A stretch of DNA of 64,000 nt from Undaria pinnatifida (Eukaryota; Sar; Phaeophyceae; Laminariales; Alariaceae). The notes beneath the pieces are model-generated. The model saw only the letters and a list, made by a program, of their open reading frames with translations. It made no database searches and was not told where the DNA came from. Positions within the stretch are counted from its first letter, which is position 1, and each line of letters begins with the position of its first letter. The stretch spans positions 3,985,819 through 4,049,818 of the forward strand of contig JABAKD010000025.1 in the NCBI GenBank assembly GCA_012845835.1, given 5' to 3'. Below are positions 21,955 through 31,500 of the stretch, piece after piece. The position numbers and the translations under genes were made by a program.

Positions 21955-22716
21955 AGGAACCTTGCCAGATTGCGGCGCTTAACCGAGATGACGAGCGCGG
22001 GGGGCGGGGGCGGGGGCCTCTCCTCTAAAGTCGCAGTGGGCGCAAAGAGTGGCTTCCTGGCACCCTATCTTCATAGAATATCGCACAAAAAAGAACGGTG
22101 CTACCTTGTGCCAGATTGTGGCGCCCAATCGAGATGGGAGAGGGGGCGTCTCAGCTATGCACGTGCGTGCAAAGAACGGAATTCTTGGATCTGAGACGAT
22201 CGTCAAAAACAAAACCAGTGTCTTATATGGCACGCACTCGAGATGTGTGGTGGCGGGTGGGGGAAGGGGCGGGAGCGGCTCCACTAGCACGTGCAATGAG
22301 TTTTTCTCCTGCCACCCTATACATAAATGGGTGGTCGCAAATAATAACATTCCATAGGCACCGTGCCAGATCATGGCATCGCCACGGCTGTAACCACGTG
22401 CCACGAGTGGCAGCACCCTCATACCGTACAAAAAAGACTGTAACAAAACGTTCGGTACCTTTCTGGCCAGGACATGGGGGGGGGGGCTAGGCTATCACGT
22501 GCATTAGAGTGGCCTCCTGTAGCCCTGTAAACAGACGTTCACAAAATCAATATCCCCACAGCATATACCTTGCCAGATTAACGCACCCAGGGGCGTTCTC
22601 TCGCTAACGCGCGCAAGAGCAGAGCACAGCTTCCTGGCACCTTTTGCGATCGCAGAATATTTCGCTACCTTGCCAGATTGTGGCACACAACGAGGAGCCT
22701 GGGGGGAGGGGGGAGG
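21955..22716 (-). repeat. Degenerate tandem copies of the last laminin exon end
   Basis: Read on the minus strand, about five units of 100-250 bp repeat a GRAAGCCACYSTTTGCACGTG block and an AATCTGGCAAG/GTA block (near 22680, 22575, 22375, 22115 and 21965). The first block matches the 3' end of the exon at 22717-22865. Several copies keep GT after CAAG and an AG before the first block, so they look like exon-sized units. Confidence 0.65.
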
Positions 22717-22865
22717 CTAGCACGTGCAAACGGTGGCTTCCGGAGACCCCTGCGCACAGATAGGTAGAGGGCTGCTGCTGCTGATGCTCCCGCCCGTCGC
22801 TCCGTTCGGAGCCGCCTTGATGTACACGGAGTCCAGGGCAACGCTTTCGTGTCTCTTCGTAAAGT
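22717..22865 (-). CDS. Laminin IV protein, last exon
   Basis: After a CCCCAG acceptor the exon begins DFTKRHESVALDSVYIK and runs through a poly-Ser stretch to TAG at 22719-22717. No convincing donor lies before the stop, so it is taken as terminal. Confidence 0.75.
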
Positions 22866-25800
22866 CTGGGGGGGGGGGGGGGAACCGACGATATTCGTTC
22901 ACACGGGCAAGGGAAACGTGCAGGGTCAGAAGGAGAGATGCCTTTGTAGTTTTGTTTGCCTTCAATCTCATGAAACACGCTACGTACGATAGAGGTCGAT
23001 TCATTATTTTCCTGAGGCTTGAGGAGCGACAGTAGCTCTGCGTCCCACCCAGCATCTGACTATTGTTAGCAGGAGGAAAAGACTCGTTCTTACGGTAGCC
23101 CCCACAGTTTTTCTCCTTAAACGAGAAAATCGCCGGTTTCGAAACCAGCCCCCGTCCAGGCCGTTGCACACTACGTTGTGGGCGTCCTCCCTCTCATGTT
23201 TCTGACTCGGTGTCTCATATTTTTTCTCGGCTCATTCATGCCATAACGACAGAAGTAAACATATATAAAAAAAGCTTAATAGCAGCAAACAGTGCGCGGT
23301 GTGCGTCTATCTCGCCGCACACAGTCTACCCCTTGAGGGCTTTTTCACGGGTCATGCATGGCCCGACCCGCAGGTGGGGCCGGGTCAGGAACATTTCAAC
23401 ATACCGCGGGTCGAGTCCGGTCGGATCAGGAGGTTGCTCGAAAAAATCACGGGTCCGGGTCAGGAGTTTTTCAAAATTCCCGGGTCAGGTCGGGTCGGGT
23501 CGGGTCGGGTCGGGTCGGGTCGGGTCGGGTCGGGTCGGGTCGGGTCGGGTCGGGTCGGGTCGGGTCGGTGGTCGAGTCGGGTTGGCTCGGGTCTGGTCGG
23601 GTCGGGTCGGATCGGGTCAGGCCGACCCAAAACCGACACGAGTCGCGAGAAGTGATCTGTGAAAAAAAGCCCTGCTATTTTGGTGACACACCGAAATACA
23701 CAACTGTTACGTGTTGGTGTTGCCACCGGGCAATGTGCGGGGCTTCCATGATCAGCCTCCATTGAACCAAGCCTACGGTATTGTGGTATCGTGCTCTATT
23801 ATGCTCTAACAATACTTCATCATGCCCCGACTATCACTCCGGGCTCTGAGTCACTCGCACGAGCGACTCCGTACCTCGCCGCCGAAAGCGCTTTGGGCGA
23901 TGTGTTTTGGCTTAGCGTAGCTTACACCTTTCCACCGCAGATTCACTTCGCGAAATTAAAAACCGCACGAGAGGGCTTACGGGGCCGCCAAAAGGAGCAG
24001 GGGAGTCACTCGCGCGCGAATGACCCCGAGCCACCGAAAAAAAAAAAAAGTCCGAAACTGACCCCCTTTTACCGTAGGCAGGGTCGAAACTGACCCCCCA
24101 TAAACATCCCACCGCAGGGTTTGCACTCTTTGGGGGCAACAACGTTTCTGGCCGGCTGAGCTCCTCATCTGGTGAGTAACTAAAAGAGCACACGTGCCGT
24201 ATGGTGCCTATACGAGTATTCTTGTTTTAGGGCTGCAGTAGCGAACGGAAGCAGCTTGTTGGTCGGAGAGCGCGAGTGGATGCCTTCTTACGTCGTGTTT
24301 TCCGGTGAGATGTATTGAGCTTCGCGGGTTAAGAGCAAAAGAAGCTTCCGCTTGCACCCCCTTCCGCGCGGTTGGCTCCAAATAACTAAAGCGATTGGTG
24401 GATATATGTAACTGTAGCACACATTTAGGAGGCTACTCGGTACGGTGGAGGGTGATCGCGTTTTCGTCCTCCTATTAATAGCTTTTCAGCAGCTCCGAGA
24501 GACTCACGAGAGAGCGGTTTGCTACGTGTACGGTACACCAAATATTCAGATTTGCAAAAAAAAAAAACAGGGACGACTTTCCCTTCCGACAACTTTGGGT
24601 CAGGAGCCCCGTCCTCCAGAATAGTATTTCGCCAAAAAACGGTATACCTCTATCGTTGCGCGCGTCTACCGTAAGGCCTAGAAAACGAAAACCACGCACA
24701 AGCGACACATGAGGCGACCTGCCGTAGGAAGCGCGGGCTCATCCCCCCCTTCCCGTTACCCCCCCGCGTACTGAGCGCCCAAATGCTTGGGGTGTCTCTA
24801 CCAGGAATAGGAACGGTGATCCGTCTCGAAAGAGATGTGTGGTCAATGGTCGAATTACTAAGGCAAGCACCAAATGAGTACGCCCCCCCCTCCCCTCCCC
24901 CCTATTCCCCCCTCTCCCCGCCCCCCCCCCCCCCCCCCCAACCTCACCCCCCGCCCCCCCCCTACCTCCCAATGAAGTAACGCCTTCTTACCCCCCAATA
25001 TCCGGAGCTCGCTGAGGTTCGAAAGCACTTGCGCCATCTCGCACTTTGTCGGCGCATAGGCCGTCAACAAGGTGTTTTCAGGATCCTTGACCCAGCCTTG
25101 CGTCTCCGACAGCGGCAGGGAAAACGACACCCCCGCTCCCCCCCCCACGAAGCCACCCGCAGCTGAAAGGGGATACGCCAGTGTCGTCCCCGTGTTCCTC
25201 GCGCACGCCTCGCAGAAGAGTTCCACCAATCGGAGGTCATCACCGTTAAGGTTGTCTGAAGGGGAGGGGATCGGGGGTTTGCAATGATTATGGGAGGGCC
25301 TGGATGTCAGGGGGAGGAGACGTGTGAGATATTTGGTTTGTTCTGGGAGTCCCGTACAAAGGCGTTTTTCCGTGTTTTGGCGTGTGTTGGCGGAAGGGCG
25401 TACATGATTTGTAACGAGGCTTGACAGGCTCGGATGTGTGCTGTGTTGTGTTTTTAGGAAACACTCACTATTGTAAAAATTAAAATACACTTAGTACAGC
25501 TGTGAGATCGAAGATTTCGTCGAAGCTCATATTTGCAAGCTGGGTGTGTTATACTCCGATCGCGCCCGTTATTGGGGGTGTGTCCTAATTAAAGATATGA
25601 ATCGGGCGACTGTGGAAGACAGGGTAGACCAGGTTCCATACGACTCCCCTTAAAACTAGCTCGTACCAGGGTCAACAGGGTGATGTTAATCAACCTGTGC
25701 ACGGATATATTATAGTTAAATGTTATTCGTCTATTGCTTAGTCCGCTGGGAAACTAAAAAGCGGTTAGCCATAAGTCCCCACCAAAGCCAAGCCTTATCG

Positions 25801-28549
25801 AACTACTTCGTATGCCTGGTGTGCAGCGTCTTTCGCTGCCGACATTGCCGATATCCTATCGCGATGCCGCGGTCAGGGGAAAAAAAAAAGCAGACTATAC
25901 CAGCTACCTGGTACGCTCTGAGCGGAAGAAGGCGAACACCGCAACATACTTCGCAAGAAAATGATTGCTAAACCACAGTTTTTTTTGGGTGGTACTTTAC
26001 CCCTTTCCCGGTGTTCGAGAAAATAGCTTACATGCTCCGCATGGACAATCTCAGCCCCCAACGCTAACCCGACCAAACCCCTATCAACCAACAAAGCAGC
26101 GAGAAGAGTCCGCTTCGCCTGGTACACAGCCAGCTTGCCTCAAAACATTTTCTCGAGTATGTAGAGCGCAGCTTCTGCTGCATTTTTTCTGAGGAATTTG
26201 AGGACACCTCCTCAGAAAGTTCCCGAGAACGGTCCGGTGGAGAACTAACTCTCTCGAACGCGGTGTGCCTCAGAAGACAAATTCTTGAGAGTGTGGTACG
26301 CAGCTTTTACGGCGTTTCTGAGGAACTTGAAGACATCTTCTGAGAAAGGTCCGGAGAATGATCCCATAGAAAACTAACTCTCTCGGAATACGGTGTGTCT
26401 CACCCATTTTTCCCGAATATATATGTGGAACACAGCTTCTACTGCATTTTCTCAGGAATTGACGAACCTTCTGAGAACGTTCCCGAGAACGATCCCATGG
26501 AGAACTCGAGAGTTCCCCCGTAGGCCACGCCCAGATTTCCAGAAAATCCGTCGCCAGCTCTGAACCACCACAAAGTGTCATCCGTTCCATCCGCTGGCGG
26601 GAACGAAGCAAGCGACAAGAGCGTTGTACCGTTCCGGTTTTTTTTTTGAATGATTGGAACAGAGGTGCCTTGGAAGCAAGGCGCGCCTTTTGATTTTCAG
26701 GATCATGGTTAGCACGGGTGGGGGTTGGCAATGTTACGTGGCTATTGCGGGGGGGGGGGGGTGTTATAGTAATCAGGATCAAGATAAGGGAAAGTAAGGA
26801 CAGCGAAATAGATAGATAGGTGTTTCGCGCATGTCGTGGGTCCGATTTACTATAAATTCTCCGTAGTGGTAGAGTTGGACTTTTTTTTTTTTGCACTTAA
26901 CAGCTGCCAGGTAGTTGTTGTTACTTCGGTGGCGGAGAAAGGGCCGACCAAACTGACTTAGGTGTGTGTTTCATGACCACCGCCACATGCCGAGCCACGC
27001 ACGCACCTCAGTCAGCCGCGAAGACGCTGAGTTCCGCAACTTGCTGCTCGTAACTAGCTAACTAATACCAGGTAATTGGTCGGCGAGTTACTTAGGATGG
27101 CCAGTCGACTCACAGCCATAACAAGAAGCTCTTTTCCCTCTACGCGCACGCTTTCAAAGGCATATAAAACCCTTTATCCTAGTCAGATGCAAGACACGCT
27201 GGGCTCCGCAAATTACTCCTCGCAACTACCTGAAACGTATTATAGTAACTAGCTAAGCAATACGAGGTAACTAGGCGATGAGTTATTGTTGATGTGGTCA
27301 GCCACTCACGCCTAAAATAAAAAACCCTTTCTTCCTATACACACACGCCTTCAAAGGCATGTGAAACCCTTTATCCCAGTCAGATGCGAAGACGCTGAGA
27401 TCCGCAAAGTTACTCCTCGCGACTAATTGTAATGTACAATAGTACCTAGCTGACAAATGGCTAGCTGGGGAGTTACTAAGCATGGCCAGCCAACTCACAA
27501 CTATAAATTCAACAAGAAGCCCTTTTTCCTATACACACACGTCTCCATATGAAACTCTTTGATCCCAATCGGTTGCAGAGACGCTGAAATCCGCAAACTA
27601 CTTATCGCAACTAACTGAAGCGTATTTTAATACAACCGCAACCATCTAGAATATACGCCTAGTCAACTAATAGCCAGTCGGCGATTTACTAACAATCAGT
27701 CCGGAAACATGAGCAACCTTTTTTTTTAGATTAATATATTGGAATAAAATGCTGCTTATGTTTCCGGGTATAGTGGTGTTATAAAGGGTAGTGAGCCAGG
27801 TCACAGTTAAATTGGTCCGAAAAAGTCAACGCTGGCTTGCACTTAAATAAAGAACAGCGGGTAGGGGTTCGAATCCCCAGCCATTTATGATTCTTGAATC
27901 TCTGCCTGAACAGCACTACGATGCCCTGACTCACGCCACGCTGGGGGCGCAGGAAAAGTTTCGGAGCTCCTAACGCGCGAGGGGGTCTACATTATCACCC
28001 GAAACGTGACTTGGAAGGCGTTATTCGTTCGCGCAACCCGATCAATGTTTCAGTGTGCGATACTTTTCATGTGATAGTCCTGAAACAAGTACATTCGCAA
28101 AATTATCGTAACAAAAAAACCCGACAAGGTCTACGTCTGAGGAGCACAACATAAGTTAATCCAACAGCTGCAACCCCTACCGTGGGATGCCTCCCTTATC
28201 ATGTGGAACTCCTCATGCGAGGAAGGAGCCCCCTTGCAGAACAACTAAAGGCAACATGTGCATGCAATGCGCGTGTTGCACGGCCTCTCACCACCCGTGT
28301 GCACGATTGAGTCCGTCCCCGACACGAAGTAGCTCATCAGTCCGCGGCTGCTGGCGTCGTACCTCGCCGCCGTGCACTTGGACCGCCCGTCTTGGCACAC
28401 CTGTGTGCATACATAGGCATACACATACGCACGCGGCATTGTTGATTTTGACGGTGTTTTTTTTTTTCTTGTGCGTGACCTGTCCGTTCTTCGTCAAAGC
28501 GTCATATCGTGATAACTCAGCGCGAGATAAACGCGTATTGTCGGGATGT

Positions 28550-28589
<40 letters not shown>

Positions 28590-31500
28590 GTTGTCAGCGC
28601 CCCCCTCTCGGTCGAGCGGCGCTGATTTGGCTCCCTTCGCTTGCCTGACTTAAAATCGCTAACCGATTTTCCGATCATAGTCAGTTAGTTGGCGACAATA
28701 ACTTACCGATTAGTTACAAGTCGTGAAATCCTGCCGACTCACAGCTCTGACAAGTACATAAATATGTAGCTGACGCGCCTACCACTGCACATACGAACGA
28801 CGGCGGCATGTCGCTTGGCCCAGCTTCAACAAAATGGTCGAAATATGTACTTGCGTTTAATCCTTGACGACTGCTGACATGGTAGCGCGGGGGGGATAGC
28901 TATCCTCAATTGCACTGCCGCGTATAGGCCACTCGGGCGAGTAAATCTATCTAATACCAATTTTGAAGTGTCGCTCTACGGTAGCCCCTCCAACATTTCT
29001 TTCTTTAACGAAATCGCCGGTTGTGTAACCAGCTCCAGGCCGTACCTCCTGAAATACGGCGGCCCTTGCTACCCCGACTTCATCGCTCGACCGTTCTTTG
29101 CAAACCGGAAAATATGTGAAGGTTTTCAGTTTTCATGCGTCCTTCCTCGTGTCGAGCAGCCATGAAACGTTCGTTCATTTAACAATATCGCTGGTATTGG
29201 GGGGGAGACCATCGTAGAATCAGTCCAAAGTTGGACTTGAAAAGGTGTTTTTGTGGAGCTTTTTTATGGAGCTTTTACAATGCCATGAAGGCAGGGTGGT
29301 GCATACGTATCGCGAAACCATGAAAAAAAAGGTTATAAAAACAAATTACGGCTGCCAAAAAAGATCGGGCGGTTTGCTCTGCCGAGTGACTTCTGGAGTG
29401 CCTGAAATTAAGAAGAACGATAAAAAGAAAAGTGACTCCTCAAACGTAGCCGTGATTCCTTTCGGGAAAAAAAAAGTGCCGGAGGTCGACCTCTCTCCCT
29501 GCACATCCGCTACTGAATGCAAACAGTAGTGTTGGTATTGTGACTTGGCCCCATCTTGGAAAAAAACGGTTGATAGCCCACACCAAAGCTTCAACACATT
29601 TGGAAGAGGGGAAAAAAAATAGCGACAGTTCTCAAGGACAACCATATTACCTTTCTGCGAAGCGCTTCTGACTTGGGGATCGATCTATCCATAGATACCT
29701 CACTTCTGCCACTAACACCCTACCGGTGGACACAAGGTAAGCCGGCACGCTCGCACCTTCCACGTGTCGATACCGAAATCAAAGTCTGCTGCCGCCAATA
29801 CCCTGCCGGCGGACACAAGGTACACCGTCGCGTCCTCTGCCGTTTGAGAGCCGTCTTTCACGGTGTACGAAAAACTGACACGATGAGAAGAAAACGTAGT
29901 TCGGAGTCACATTCGGCAAGCAGTGTGGAAGGAGGTGTTATCTACTGAGCCACGTAAAGCTGACACAACGACAACAAAAAGTTTGGGACCGCGATACAGC
30001 AATAGTTAGCTGTCACACCCAAAGCACGCGGGATGGAGTTTGATATATAATGAGCTGCGTGAACCGACACACTCAAGAACAAAACAGGTTGGGCCCCGGG
30101 CGCGATACAGGTAGGTGTCACATTTAGCACGCAATGTGGAAGGAGGCGCTATCTAATGGGGTAAAGGGGCCATGCTACCATGGAAAGCGGGGGCAAGTTC
30201 GTCATTCCCAGTTGCTAGGGGGTTCTATAACTCAAAATCTTCGGAACATGAGCATTTTTTTTTCTGTGTGCGCCAAGGCCAAGGGGGGCGCGCTTTCACT
30301 TTTCCGTAATTTAGATCACGTTTTCAGCTTAGAAGGCAAAAAAAGAGAGTAGTTTAACAAACGAGGAGCCTACGGTGATGTCACCTCTACCGCAGCATGG
30401 CTCCAGGGTTTCCTGAAAAAAAGTAGGATACCCGGTTGGGACTCGAGGCGGAAAAGTGTGTCCAGAAGAAGCAACTATCGAGATGTACAGCAGACCGTGG
30501 CTAGGGGTGTACTCGATTTTCATGCATGGCCGTAGTCGTATGACCATGGTGGTATGACCCTCGCACCCCTACTGTGCCGGGATGGAGCACGTCGGGTTTT
30601 CACCAACCAGGCAGGCATTGCTTGCACCAAGCGCCGTGAGGCGTTCGGCAAGTCGCATGAAAGGTGAGCTGCATCCTACCAAGAACCGCTTGCAAGGCGG
30701 ACTCGGACTTGCACACAGACAACAGCTTCAATGAGTCAATTTCCTTTCCGGCATGGCCACTTACAGAGACAGCGGAGGGAGTACTACGTAGTCACGGTAG
30801 GCGGGTCACTTCAAGGGGTCTCTTTTTGGCGGGGGCTTGGCGTCACTCGCGCGAGTGACCCCCCCCCCCCCTATTCCTTCGCGGCTGTTATCATTTTTTT
30901 TCGCGTTGCTTTGCGGTAGCAATACTAGTATTATGCCGCCATACCATGGAAAGGTTAGCAACGTCGCGCCAAAAAAAAATCACCTATATATATATATTTT
31001 CACTCAAATCCAGTGGTTAACAAGGGGGTGTATCATAACATTCCTTCTATCGCAGCCACGGTGAGCGTCTCGGCCACGCTAAATCGGCGGCCACACGAAG
31101 CAGGCCGAGCTGCTGCTGCAGTACGATACGGGATACAAAGGGTATGTTGGACGCGACAGCCGTAAGGGGCTAAGTACGAAGAGGTACACTTACTCGAACC
31201 GGCGCGCAGCACGATCGTGATAATACACGTATACTCGGACTGGTACACACCATTCCTATTAATACGAGACGGTTGGTAATTGTCGTTCTTCTGGGGGGGT
31301 GTTTTAAGCGGTTAAGGCACCCATAAAAAAATATGACTGTAGACGCTGCCGGGGTTGTAACGAAGACCACTGATAGGGACAGCTTGCGCTATACCTTCAA
31401 TGGGACCCGAAGGGTGCGCCAGCTAGCGTTGGGCTGCGAAAGAAACTGGGTTAAATCGACACACGACGCGTATGAAAACACGTGGAAGTGTGGTGAGCTG

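Noticed and set aside
23210-23662. Open frames encoding Gly-Ser-Arg-Val repeats over (GGGTC)n
   Set aside because: A 15-base period keeps all frames open; the same happens at 63693-63971. They are products of the minisatellite, not genes.
24118-24170. Short plus-strand exon between ACCGCAG and GTGAGTAA
   Set aside because: The splice signals look good but the acceptor resembles one in a nearby dispersed repeat and no partner exon fits.
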